A stretch of 64,000 nt of DNA, from positions 1 to 64,000 of the forward strand of contig JAVBOO010000018.1 of NCBI GenBank assembly GCA_031550435.1. The letters are read 5' to 3'. This stretch comes from JAVBOO01 sp031550435 (lineage in GTDB: Bacteria; Bacillota; Clostridia; Lachnospirales; WRAX01). The notes beneath the pieces were generated by a model that worked only from the letters and a program-made list of their open reading frames with translations, made no database searches and had not been told where the DNA came from. A program made the position numbers and the translations under genes. Below, piece after piece: positions 26,407-35,800 of the stretch; positions within the stretch are counted from its first letter, which is position 1, and each line of letters starts with the position of its first letter.

Positions 26407-28242
26407 ATGTTCGGATTTGTAAGGGTGACTGCCGCTGTCCCGAAAACGGCGGTTTCAAACATTGAAGCTAATACAGAGGAAATAATATCGTTTATGGAAA
26501 AGGCGAAAACGAAGGGCGCGGATGTTATTGTTTTTCCCGAGCTTTGCATAACGGGAAAACACTGCGGAGACTTGTTTTTTAACAGTCTGTTAACCGACAG
26601 GTCGGCTGAGGCGCTTGAGAGGATATGCAAAGCCTCTGAAGGCATAACTGCTGTTGTGGGCCTGCCGGTACGTGTGAAAGAAAAACTTTTTAACTGCGCG
26701 GCGCTGATCTGTAACGGACGGATTGCGGGCATTGAACCCAAGAGAGAGCGTTCGCGGCAGTTTTTTGACAGCTCGGAGAATTCACTATTGGAAATAAACG
26801 GCAATACTGTGCCGTTTGGCAGATATGTTTACGAATACGGAAGCAAAGGCGCTTCACTCGCGATATGCTTTGACAGTGAGCTCTCGGGCGATAAATTTGG
26901 TTATGCCGATATAATAGTTTGCCCCGCTTCGCAATGCGAACTTGCATATTCGGGCGATGTTTTGAACACAAGGCTGAATCTTTTTTCCGAAACAAACGGA
27001 GTTTCCCTTGTATACAGCTCCGGCGGGATAACCGAATCTACAAACGAAAAAGTATATGCCGGGCGCTCGTGTGTGTTTGAAAACGGCAGGCTGCTTGCAA
27101 GAGGAGAATTGTTTTCAAAAAACGGCAGCCTGTGCATTGCGGATGTCGATACGGAGCTGTTGAGGAGCGCCAAACGTCAACGCAGCGCCAAACCCGAGTA
27201 TCCAAAAGTCGAGACCGTAAATCTGGATTTTGAACCGCCTTTTAAAAGCAAGCTCATAAGAAAAATCAGCCGAAATCCTTTTTTGCCCGAGAACTCCCGG
27301 GACGCGGATTTATATTTCAGGGATATACTGAACATACAAATGGCCGGATTGTATAAAAAGCTTGTTCATACCGGAATAAAGAAAAGTGTCCTCGCTATAT
27401 CGGGGGGTCTTGATTCAACGCTTGCTCTTGTTTCCGTCGTTGCGACCTATGATTATGCCGGCTGGCCTAGGGAAAACATTATCGGGATATCGATGCCCGG
27501 CTTTGGAACCTCCGGGCGGACATACGCAAATTCGCTCAAACTCATGCGCGAGTTGGGCATAACCGCGAGGGTTATATCGATAAAAGATGCCTGCTCCGTT
27601 CATTTTAAAGATATCGGAATGCCTGAGGGTCATAGGGGAGTAACCTTCGAAAATGTCCAAGCCAGGGAACGCACACAGGTGCTTATGGATGTCGCGGGTC
27701 TGGAAAACGGCTTGGCAGTCGGCACAGGGGATCTGTCTGAGGCAGCCCTCGGTTTTTGCACATATAACGGGGACCAGATGTCGATGTACTGTGTAAACGG
27801 CGGCATACCAAAGACTATGATACCGGTATTGCTGCGGCATGCGGCCGAAAACGCATTTGAAGAAGCGGGCAGCATACTCTTTGATATAATAGATACGCCT
27901 ATAAGCCCTGAGCTTCTGCCGCCGAACGGTATCGATGAGATTACGCAAAAGACTGAAAGCATACTCGGGCCTTACGAACTTCACGACTTTTTTATGTATT
28001 ACGCTTTAAAGTACGGCTTTTCTCCGCAAAAAATCGCGTTTATAGCGAAGCATGCTTTCGCCGGTGTTTATGAAGATAATACAATAGAAGCGACATTGAA
28101 TCTTTTCTTTAGGCGTTTTGTAAACAATCAGTTCAAGCGCCGCGCCGCGCCGGAAGCTCCCCGGGTTTTCGACGTTTCACTGTCGCCCGTCGGAGGTTTT
28201 GAAATGTCCTGCGATACAGACGCGAGGCTTTGGACGATTTAG
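26407..28242 (+). CDS. nadE: Glutamine-dependent NAD+ synthetase
   Basis: A 611-residue cytoplasmic enzyme converting deamido-NAD, glutamine and ATP to NAD. The N-terminal nitrilase-type glutaminase domain keeps the triad Glu45 (FPELC), Lys112 (EPKRERS) and Cys154 (AICFDSE). The C-terminal synthetase domain has the P-loop AISGGLDSTLAL (about 330-341), GTGDLSEAALGFCTYNGD and DTPISPELLPP. Domain order and length match two-domain NadE. The ATG at 26407 has GAAGGAG 7-8 nt upstream. The frame upstream runs into repeat B and is not coding. Confidence 0.96.
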   Translation: MFGFVRVTAAVPKTAVSNIEANTEEIISFMEKAKTKGADVIVFPELCITGKHCGDLFFNSLLTDRSAEALERICKASEGITAVVGLPVRVKEKLFNCAALICNGRIAGIEPKRERSRQFFDSSENSLLEINGNTVPFGRYVYEYGSKGASLAICFDSELSGDKFGYADIIVCPASQCELAYSGDVLNTRLNLFSETNGVSLVYSSGGITESTNEKVYAGRSCVFENGRLLARGELFSKNGSLCIADVDTELLRSAKRQRSAKPEYPKVETVNLDFEPPFKSKLIRKISRNPFLPENSRDADLYFRDILNIQMAGLYKKLVHTGIKKSVLAISGGLDSTLALVSVVATYDYAGWPRENIIGISMPGFGTSGRTYANSLKLMRELGITARVISIKDACSVHFKDIGMPEGHRGVTFENVQARERTQVLMDVAGLENGLAVGTGDLSEAALGFCTYNGDQMSMYCVNGGIPKTMIPVLLRHAAENAFEEAGSILFDIIDTPISPELLPPNGIDEITQKTESILGPYELHDFFMYYALKYGFSPQKIAFIAKHAFAGVYEDNTIEATLNLFFRRFVNNQFKRRAAPEAPRVFDVSLSPVGGFEMSCDTDARLWTI

Positions 28243-28246
28243 TGAA

Positions 28247-28289
28247 TAAGGAAGTGTTGAAAGCCGCGAGGCAATTTTTCAACATGCCC
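28247..28289 (-). repeat. Repeat A, internally deleted copy 3
   Basis: 43 bp. In reverse complement it consists of the first 30 bp and the last 14 bp of the 124-bp repeat A (compare 52676-52799), with the middle lost. It lies 4 bp after the nadE stop codon. Confidence 0.75.
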
Positions 28290-28334
28290 AATAAAGTTGA
28301 AAACGGACTAAACGAACAGCCTTTGTGTTTTTTC

Positions 28335-28378
28335 TAACTCCCGCCGCATAGTATAGACTACTAGGATGATGGGAGTTA
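28335..28378 (+). promoter_or_regulatory. Hairpin covering the ribosome site of the methionine-rich gene
   Basis: TAACTCCC (28335-28342) pairs perfectly with GGGAGTTA (28371-28378). The latter includes the only ribosome site of the next gene, and an inner TAGT/ACTA stem is nested in the loop. If it forms, it would limit translation initiation. Confidence 0.45.
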
Positions 28379-28383
28379 TTTTT

Positions 28384-28752
28384 ATGGAAATGACCGAGTT
28401 TATGCAAATATACGAAAGTGCGTCAAGGACTGCGGAACGCATGAAAGAACTGCAGCTATCGCACTCAAACATGCCGAACGACCCGAGGATGTTCTCCGAG
28501 ATGCTGAACATTTTTATGCCGTATATGAACGCGGAGATGCGCAGACAGTTCGAAATAATGAACAGAATGATGCGCATGAAGTCAATGATAGAAGCGTATG
28601 CGATAACTGCCGCAAACACTCAAGACGGCATGCAGCGAGTCGAAATGCTGGAAACCGCGAAACAATATGTTGACGAGCGCACGGCGAGCAAAATCGACGT
28701 AATGATAAACATGCATAATCTCATGAACAGCTTGGAGGTGATGAACGGTTGA
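28384..28752 (+). CDS. Small methionine-rich helical protein, unknown function
   Basis: 122 residues, no signal peptide or membrane segment. It is predicted almost wholly helical and unusually rich in Met, mainly in MNAEMRRQFEIMNRMMRMKS and neighbouring segments. I do not recognise a family. The ATG at 28384 has GGGAG 8 nt upstream, within a possible hairpin. Its stop overlaps the TTG start of the next gene (TTGA), so the two are coupled and may form a complex. Confidence 0.65.
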   Translation: MEMTEFMQIYESASRTAERMKELQLSHSNMPNDPRMFSEMLNIFMPYMNAEMRRQFEIMNRMMRMKSMIEAYAITAANTQDGMQRVEMLETAKQYVDERTASKIDVMINMHNLMNSLEVMNG

Positions 28753-29024
28753 TAGATATAGATGCCATGCTTTTAAAACCGGAATTCAAAAATCTTGAGC
28801 CCGAGAGGGCCGCAGCGTTTCGCGAACTTGCCGTGCGACTCGACGGAAAGAATCAGATAGAAGCGCTCAAAGAAATAATGGATTTCTCCAAAAAAACGCC
28901 CAAAGGCCGCGATTTTTCGAAACAAGAGCAAATGCTCATGGTTCAGGCTATGGCTGATTCACTGCCGCCGGAGGAAAGGAAAAGATATGCTCCGATACTG
29001 AAAATGTTTGATGTTAAAGTCTGA
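28749..29024 (+). CDS. Small helical protein, unknown function
   Basis: 91 residues, charged, without membrane segment. Segments such as LEPERAAAFRELAVRL and QEQMLMVQAMADSLPPEERKRY suggest a compact helical bundle. The start is TTG with GGAGG about 10 nt upstream, overlapping the previous gene by 4 bp. A methionine-rich stretch resembles the partner in style only. The function is unknown. Confidence 0.65.
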   Translation: MIDIDAMLLKPEFKNLEPERAAAFRELAVRLDGKNQIEALKEIMDFSKKTPKGRDFSKQEQMLMVQAMADSLPPEERKRYAPILKMFDVKV

Positions 29025-29066
29025 CATGCTCAAGCCCGTTTACGGAATAGGAAGGTTAATAATGGG

Positions 29067-29107
29067 TTACGTCGCCGAAACGGTTGCCAAATCAATCGGC
29101 GACGTAA
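29067..29107. other. Intergenic hairpin
   Basis: Perfect 12-bp stem (29067-29078 with 29096-29107), 43 bp after the small helical gene. It has no T tract on either strand. It could be a terminator or the remains of a repeat. Confidence 0.45.
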
Positions 29108-29152
29108 TATTACAGTTAAACGCTGATTAATTGATTTTGGACAGATACACGG

Positions 29153-29177
29153 CTGATATTATTGCCGAAGTAATATT
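29153..29177 (-). repeat. Fragment of repeat B
   Basis: In reverse complement it reads AAATATTACTTCGGCA, matching the left end of repeat B copy 1 (26249-26264). The rest of the element is missing. Confidence 0.45.
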
Positions 29178-29214
29178 TGGCAACGGTGCAATACCGGTTT
29201 TTGACTCATAATCG

Positions 29215-29314
29215 GGTGCAAAACTCCTCACCCTCTAGAATTTAGAACTCATAAACCGGGCTTCGCCTGCCGATATCTTTCGGACACTGTTGCGAAAAGT
29301 TCGAGTTTTGCACC
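29215..29314. repeat. 100-bp element with perfect 12-bp terminal inverted repeats (element E)
   Basis: GGTGCAAAACTC (29215-29226) and GAGTTTTGCACC (29303-29314) enclose 76 bp of non-coding sequence. It ends 9 bp before the stop codon of the sensor kinase gene. Only one copy is in the window. Confidence 0.6.
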
Positions 29315-29323
29315 ACTGCCACT

Positions 29324-30691
29324 TTAAACCCTGCGCAGTTCCATGTAAGCGGAAAATTCAAAGTTATAGTAAGTAATATTAAAGGCGCAGTTTCCATATT
29401 TGGACAGTATTTTTCTCACATTGTTAAGTCCCAGGCCGCGGTGGCCTTTTTTGCTTGTTACTCCCGCAGTGCCGACACTCGTAATGTCTACCTGTTTAGC
29501 GGTGTTGTTTGTGATAATCATCAGTTTTGAGCCGTCCGGCTTTTGTTCGAGCGTGAAGCATACTTTCTTTTGCTCAGCTTCAACTGCAGCTTCGATGGCG
29601 TTATCCAAAAGGCAGGCAACGCAGCGGCAGATGTCAAGGCTGTCTACATACAAATCGTTTGTATTGCACAGCAGTGATATGGTCATTGCGACATTTGTTT
29701 TTTCCGCATGTTCGAGTTTGCTTGCCAGAAGTGATATAAAAGCAGGGTTTTCCTCCATTTTGCGGCTTAAATCAAGCGAGTTTCCCGCGCTTACGGCGAG
29801 ATGGATTACCGACGAGTGGTACTTTTTCAGACCTTCAAGGCTGCCCAGTTCCAGATAACCGCTGTAGGTCTGTAAAATATTGTTCAAATCGTGCTTGATA
29901 CCGCTGAAATCGTTAGCCGCTTTTGAGAGCAGATTAATATGGACTTCTTTGTTTTCAAGCTCAACCTTTAGTGAAGCGAACAGGTCGTGTACAATGTTTA
30001 AAGCGAAGAAAAACAGCAGCACGAGGATAACGATTACCGAACCCGCGATATTATCGTTTATACCCATTGGCAGTAATGTTGTCAGTGTATACAGGAATAA
30101 TATTTTTGCCAAGTATATAAGCCGTTCTTTTTTCAGATCAATAAATACGCTGTCAACAAGCCTGACCTTTAGTTTTGTTTTGATGATCACGTATTTTGTC
30201 AGGAAGTATATGACGAACAGAATAATCAGGTACACGGCCAATCGCTCGGCGTTTTGCAAGTAATTATATCTCGGTGATGTTTCGATCGGCATCAGAGCTA
30301 TAAGCAGCCGCATTATATTTGTGATGAAAACAAAGTATGCGTAAAAGTAGCCCATCAGCTTTATAGATCGAACAGGAGACAGCTTTAGGATTTTACATCC
30401 GACAATGTAATACAGATATCCGAGTATCGGATTGGGACTTGTCACAAGAGCATATATTATCGGTATGAGCAAACTATCGCCCAAGAAGGCATAACAACCA
30501 TAGATAATTGACGTATAAAACACGCAGCCGATCCAGAAGGCAAAAAAAAGTTTTTGCTTAAACGAAGCTTTTTCGTTTGATATTGTCAGAATCAGATTTG
30601 CTATGAGATACATCAAAATTGCGTGGGTTATATAGGTTTGTATCGCCAAAAAAAGTTCCATCGTAGTGCTGTATGCAAATTCAGGTTGCAC
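29324..30691 (-). CDS. Membrane sensor histidine kinase, HPK10/AgrC type (GHKL)
   Basis: 455 residues. The N-terminal half (about 15-225) has six or seven hydrophobic segments. Next comes the H-box IKHDLNNIL (phospho-acceptor His near residue 266), the N-box LLDNAIEAA (near 362) and the G-box HRGLGLNNVRKIL near the end. These are the hallmarks of AgrC/ComD-type kinases that often sense peptides. No peptide precursor gene is seen nearby. The GTG start has GGAGGG upstream. It lies 23 bp after its paralogue and is last in a three-gene operon with a response regulator. Confidence 0.88.
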   Translation of the reverse strand: MQPEFAYSTTMELFLAIQTYITHAILMYLIANLILTISNEKASFKQKLFFAFWIGCVFYTSIIYGCYAFLGDSLLIPIIYALVTSPNPILGYLYYIVGCKILKLSPVRSIKLMGYFYAYFVFITNIMRLLIALMPIETSPRYNYLQNAERLAVYLIILFVIYFLTKYVIIKTKLKVRLVDSVFIDLKKERLIYLAKILFLYTLTTLLPMGINDNIAGSVIVILVLLFFFALNIVHDLFASLKVELENKEVHINLLSKAANDFSGIKHDLNNILQTYSGYLELGSLEGLKKYHSSVIHLAVSAGNSLDLSRKMEENPAFISLLASKLEHAEKTNVAMTISLLCNTNDLYVDSLDICRCVACLLDNAIEAAVEAEQKKVCFTLEQKPDGSKLMIITNNTAKQVDITSVGTAGVTSKKGHRGLGLNNVRKILSKYGNCAFNITYYNFEFSAYMELRRV

Positions 30692-30714
30692 AGTCTTCCC
30701 TCCGCTACAAAACG

Positions 30715-32064
30715 TTATGCTCTTCTGAGTTCAATATAAGTTGAAATCTCTTTATCCCGGTAGTCTGTCTGGTAAGAACAATTACCGTATTTGTTCAGGA
30801 AGCCGCGTATTCTTTGCCTTCGTACTTCTGCGTCTTTTGAATAGGAGAATCTGTTTCGGAGATCTGTGTAGGTGCTGTTATAGGCGGCGATGATCAGTTT
30901 TGAGTCGGTTTGCTTCGATTCGATTGTAAGATAGACTTTTCGCTGTTCGGAGCCGTTCGCCGTTTCTATGGCGCTATCCAGTAAGTCCGCAAGTATCAGC
31001 GAAATATCCGTGTTGTCGATATACAAGTCGTTCAGGCTGCACTTGAGCGAGATGATGAGCTTGACGCTCATTCTTTCGGCGTAATCAAGTTTGCTGATCA
31101 AAAGAGATATCAGCTGCGGGTTTTCCTGCATTTTCTGAGCGAGCTCGGTTGTACTTCCGGCATGGGAAGTCGCCGCTACAAGTGACGCGTGGTATCGCTC
31201 GAGCTTATCGTATTCTTTCAGTTCCAGATATCCGCTGTAAGTATGAAGAATATTGTTAAAATCATGTTTTACTCCGCGCAGTTCTTCCATCCCCCGGAAA
31301 AGCGCGCCGATATGGATATCGCGGTTGCTGATAACCTGATTGCTATAGTTGAAGATATCTATGCATATGCTGCTGAGGGTAAACAGTAAAATTATCAAAA
31401 CAACGATTACGTTGGCACTGACCTGGTCAGTGACGGCAAATGGTACGATTACACTGACGGCAAAGAGAAAAACAGCCTCGAATATGTAGAAAATCAAGTC
31501 TGTTCTTTTGTTGAAAACCATGTTGTCGAAAAACTTCAGGCTAATCTGGGTTTTGCTGAGAGCATGTAACATGATATAATTAATCAGTAAGAACAGTGAA
31601 AGCGTTATCAACTGATTAGTCGCGTCCATAAGGTAGTTGTATCTTAGGCTCGGGTCGATGTAACGCGCCGCGTGTATGAGTCTGCCGACCGTAACCTTCA
31701 TTGACCAAAAAATGAGTATATAACTCATTAATTTCACCGAGCGCTCGCTTGAAAGCTTGAATATTTTCAGCGCGCTGTAGTAATAAACCATGGCCGCAAG
31801 AGGATTGACACTCACAACGATGGCGTACACAATAGGGCTAAAGGATACATGTCCGCCAAGTATGTATACTGCATAAACAAAGGTGGTTTGCAGCAGAGAA
31901 CCGTTTATTAAAGTAAAAAGTATTTTCTGTCTTCGCCCCTGTTTGATTTTAAATGTGGTCATTATGACGTTTGACAAAACGTACATAGAAATAAAGGTTT
32001 CGATATAGGTAATTATAGCGAGGATTATCTGCATCTCCCCGGAATATGCAAACTCGGAATACAT
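30715..32064 (-). CDS. HPK10-like sensor with degenerate ATP-binding domain (probable pseudokinase)
   Basis: 449 residues, a clear paralogue of the downstream kinase over its full length: same N-terminus (SEFAYS vs PEFAYS), same membrane plan, same H-box KHDFNNILHTYSGYLEL, same end (YIELRRA). But the N-box reads LLDSAIE, with Ser instead of the Mg-ATP-binding Asn, and the glycine-rich G-box is replaced by EVRRQRIRGF. Autophosphorylation should therefore fail, though the histidine is kept. It could work as a heterodimer partner or decoy. The ATG at 32064 has AAAGGAG upstream. Confidence 0.85.
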   Translation of the reverse strand: MYSEFAYSGEMQIILAIITYIETFISMYVLSNVIMTTFKIKQGRRQKILFTLINGSLLQTTFVYAVYILGGHVSFSPIVYAIVVSVNPLAAMVYYYSALKIFKLSSERSVKLMSYILIFWSMKVTVGRLIHAARYIDPSLRYNYLMDATNQLITLSLFLLINYIMLHALSKTQISLKFFDNMVFNKRTDLIFYIFEAVFLFAVSVIVPFAVTDQVSANVIVVLIILLFTLSSICIDIFNYSNQVISNRDIHIGALFRGMEELRGVKHDFNNILHTYSGYLELKEYDKLERYHASLVAATSHAGSTTELAQKMQENPQLISLLISKLDYAERMSVKLIISLKCSLNDLYIDNTDISLILADLLDSAIETANGSEQRKVYLTIESKQTDSKLIIAAYNSTYTDLRNRFSYSKDAEVRRQRIRGFLNKYGNCSYQTDYRDKEISTYIELRRA

Positions 32065-32128
32065 CCGCGTATCTCCTTTCTCGGTAATTATAAACAAATT
32101 TCAGCACTTCCGACTAATCCGACTAATT

Positions 32129-32530
32129 TTACCGGTTGTTTTTGTCCAGAACACGGTTGATTACAGACAGCAAGGAATGCAATTCGAAAGGCTTTTTCAA
32201 AAAGTAGCTGAATCCTATTTTGCTTACGATATCGCCGGTTACGGTTCCGGACATAGCCACAATCGGAACAGTTACGGCTGTCGGCAGTTTGCTTCTGCGT
32301 ATCAGTTTGGTCATTTCGTTTCCGTCCATCACGGGCATTTGTAAGTCGCAAAAAATCACATCGTACTTCTCGGGGTTACGAGTGTAGATTTGTAGCCCGA
32401 TTTCTCCGTTTTCGGCTATTTCGCACTCAATCTTGTTATTCTTGAAAAAAATTGCCATTATATCGGCTGCGAAATAGTTATCCTCTACAATCAGGCATTT
32501 GATTCTGGAAAGACAGTTGTTTTCGTTCAT
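32129..32530 (-). CDS. Receiver-domain-only response regulator
   Basis: 133 residues forming one CheY-like receiver domain: LIVEDN, phospho-acceptor Asp in IFCDLQMPVMDG, Thr/Ser position MSGT, and Lys in FLKKPF. No DNA-binding LytTR or other output domain follows. It is first in an operon with two HPK10-type sensors, so it probably passes phosphate on or acts through protein contacts (Spo0F/CheY style). The start is uncertain. ATG 32530 fits because the longer frame begins upstream of the predicted promoter. Confidence 0.85.
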   Translation of the reverse strand: MNENNCLSRIKCLIVEDNYFAADIMAIFFKNNKIECEIAENGEIGLQIYTRNPEKYDVIFCDLQMPVMDGNEMTKLIRRSKLPTAVTVPIVAMSGTVTGDIVSKIGFSYFLKKPFELHSLLSVINRVLDKNNR

Positions 32531-32588
32531 TAACAAACACGCCCTATTCATTCCCCGGGAGTCCGCGCCGGAGTGTGGTATACATATT

Positions 32589-32616
32589 ATTATACATTTA
32601 TTCCGGGACAATGCAA
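32589..32616 (-). promoter_or_regulatory. Putative promoter of the response regulator/kinase operon
   Basis: On the minus strand TTGCAT, 16 bp, TATAAT (perfect -10). Transcription would start near 32582, about 50 nt before the chosen start codon. Confidence 0.65.
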
Positions 32617-32766
32617 TCATATTCAGCAATCCGGCTGAAATTTATGATAAAAAATGCTAAAAAGCGCGTGATTTCGGGGTTTAGCGCAAACAATGCGCAA
32701 CAAGCGATTTTGTCGATTTATACATAAATTGGTCGAGATAATAGATTTTATGTTGGATTGTCTGAT

Positions 32767-32814
32767 AAAAAAAGGCTGTATCGCCGCGACACGGAGTCGT
32801 CTTGATACAGCCTT
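32767..32814 (-). terminator. Rho-independent terminator of the PFOR gene
   Basis: Perfect 11-bp stem (32772-32782 with 32804-32814), with seven T after it on the minus strand. It begins 40 bp after the PFOR stop codon. Confidence 0.88.
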
Positions 32815-32853
32815 AATTTTATTAAACACTTCGGTTAAAGCGGGGTTAATATC

Positions 32854-35800
32854 TTACCATTTGGCTTCCGCTAATCTCTTGTAGCTTTCATATCTTCTTA
32901 CAGCGTCTTTATGAGCCTGGTCAAACAGCTCTTCGGCTACGTCCGGGAACGAAATCTTCAACGATGAGTAACGGCTTTCGCTGAGGATGAATTCCTTAAA
33001 GTCTGCAGTCGGCTCTTTCGAGTCAAGCTGGAACGGATTCTTTCCTTCGTTTTCGAGAGTCGGATTGTATCTGTAAAGATGCCAGTATCCGGCTTCAACC
33101 GCTTTTTTCTCCTGAAGCTGAGTGTTGCCCATTCCGATTTTTATGCCGTGGTTAATACAGGGAGCATATGCTATTATGAGCGAAGGACCGTCATAAGCTT
33201 CTGCTTCGGCAATTGCTTTAACGCACTGAGCTTGATTCGAGCCCATAGCTATCTGAGCGACATAAACGTAACCGTAGCTCATTGCTATCATACCGAGGTC
33301 TTTCTTTCTGATTCTCTTGCCGGAAGCCGCAAACTTAGCAACAGCCGAGGTGGGAGTGGATTTTGAAGACTGACCGCCCGTATTGGAGTAAACTTCCGTG
33401 TCAACACAAAGGATGTTTACGTTTTCGCCGGAAGCGAGAACGTGGTCGAGTCCGCCGAAACCGATGTCGTATGCCCATCCGTCTCCGCCGAAAATCCAAA
33501 TGGATTTTTTAACGAGCATGTCGTCATTTTCTTTAACATGCTTGTAAAGCTTATCCCATTCGCAGCCGCATGTTCCACAAGCCGCATCAGCCTTCTTGAC
33601 AGCTTCGCGAACTTTTTCGGCAGCAGTTTTGGATCCGGCAGCGTTTTCCATGTTTTCGAGCCATTCGCAGGCAGCTTCTTTCAAGCCCCATTCGGCGGGA
33701 GAATCATTGGAAGCGAATACACTCAAAACTTCCGCGAGTTTTGTTCTTCTTTGTTTAACAGCCTGCTGCATACCGAAGCCGTATTCCGCATTGTCCTCGA
33801 AAAGCGAGTTTGCCCAAGCGGGACCCTTGCCCAAGTGGTTCGTGCAGTACGGTGTCGAAGGTGCGGAACCGCCCCAGATCGATGTACAGCCTGTTGCGTT
33901 CGCGATATACATTCTGTCGCCGAAAAGCTGAGTTATAAGCTTTGTGTAAGGAGTTTCTCCGCAGCCGGAACATGCGCCCGAGAACTCGAGAAGGGGCTGG
34001 TTGAACTGGCTGCCTTTAACGGTTTCGGGGTTCATCGGGTTAGCCTTGGGAGCTATGTTATCGATGAAGTAGTACCAGTTGTCCATTTCCTTCAAATGCT
34101 CTTCAATGGGTTCCATAACAAGAGCCTTGTTCTTCGCGGGGCAAACCTGAGCACAGTTTCCGCAGCCCGCGCAGTCAAGAGAAGTAACCTGCATTCTGAA
34201 TCCGTAGTCTTCGAAGCCTTTGCCGGTAGCCTTAATTGTTTCAAAACCTGCGGGGGCATTAGCCTTTTCTTCTGCCGTAACAAGTACGGGACGGATAGAA
34301 GCGTGCGGGCAAACAAGCGAGCACTGGTTGCACTGTATGCAGTTTTCAGGGATCCACTTGGGAACGTCAACCGCGATACCGCGTTTTTCGTAAGCGGAAG
34401 TTCCCTGCGGGAAGTGACCGTCTTCTCTGCCTTTGAAGGTCGAAACGGGAAGAAAGTCGCCTTTTTGCGCGTTTACGGGGTAAACAACCTGCTTGATGAA
34501 GTCGGGTTCGTTTCTGTCTGCGACAGTCTTTGCACTGTCAACGGCATTTGCCCAAGAAGCGGGAACCTTGATTTCAACCATACCGTCAACGCCTCTGTCA
34601 ACAGCATCGTTGTTCATCTTGATAATGTTTTCGCCCTTTTTGCCGTACGAGTCTAAAATAGCTTTCTTCATGTGTTTTACAGCGTCTTCGATAGGAATAA
34701 TGTTAGCGAGTTTGAAGAATGCCGACTGTAAAACCGTGTTGATTCTGTTGCCGAGACCGAGTGATTTTGCAATGCCGATACCGTCGATGGTATAGAACTT
34801 GATGTTCTTAGCGGCAATCTGTCTCTTCATCTCGGCCGGAAGCTTGGACTCAAGCTCGGCTCCGCTCCACAGGCAGTTAAGCAGGAACGTTCCGCCCGGT
34901 TTAAGGTCGGAAAGCATGTCATACTTGTCCACGTAAGAAGGATTGTGGCAGGCAACAAAATCGGCAGTCTTAACGAGGTAGGTCGAGCGTATGGGCTTTG
35001 TGCCGAATCTCAGGTGGGACTGTGTGATACCGCCTGATTTTTTCGAGTCATACGAGAAATAAGCCTGAGCATACATATCCGTATGATCGCCGATGATTTT
35101 AATGGAGTTTTTGTTGGCGCCGACAGTGCCGTCTGAGCCGAGACCCCAGAATTTGCAGCTTATTGTGCCCTTAGGCGTAACGTCGAGCTCTTCGCCGACA
35201 TTAAGAGAAAGGTGTGTAACGTCGTCAACTATGCCGACCGTGAAATGGTTTTTGGGTTCTTTAGCGGCAAGGTTTTCGTAAACTGAGATAATTTGAGCGG
35301 GGGTAACGTCCTTTGAGCCGAGACCGTAACGGCCGGCGATGATAACGGGTTTTTCGTTCTTTTCGAAGTAAGCCGTGCAAATGTCCTGGTACAAGGGTTC
35401 GCCGAGAGCGCCGGGCTCTTTTGTTCTGTCGAGAACGCAAATCTTCTTGACGGAAGAGGGGATGGCCTTGAACATATGCTCAACCGAGAACGGACGGAAC
35501 AGGTGAACTTTAAGCATACCGACTTTTTCGCCCTTGGAGCAAAGGTAGTCGATAGTCTCTTCGATACAGTCGCAGGCAGAACCCATAGCAACTATCATTC
35601 TGTCGGCATCGGGAGCGCCGTAGTAGTTAAACAGCGAGTAATTTTTGCCTGTGAGCTTGTTTATTTCTCCGAGGTATTGTTCAACAACAGCGGGAACATC
35701 GTTGTAGAACGGGTTGCAAGACTCTCTTGCCTGGAAGAAGATGTCCGGGTTTTGAGCCGTGCCCTTCAGTATGGGATGTTCGGGGTTAAGAGCTCTTTGT

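Larger units (their letters stand above)
32531..32853. other. Intergenic region between PFOR and the sensor operon
   Basis: About 320 bp holding the sensor operon promoter and leader on the minus strand, and the PFOR terminator. No gene is seen. Confidence 0.6.

Noticed and set aside
33442..34656. 404-codon open frame on the plus strand
   Set aside because: Antisense to the PFOR gene. It is Cys/Phe/Ser-rich with no recognisable motif or ribosome site.
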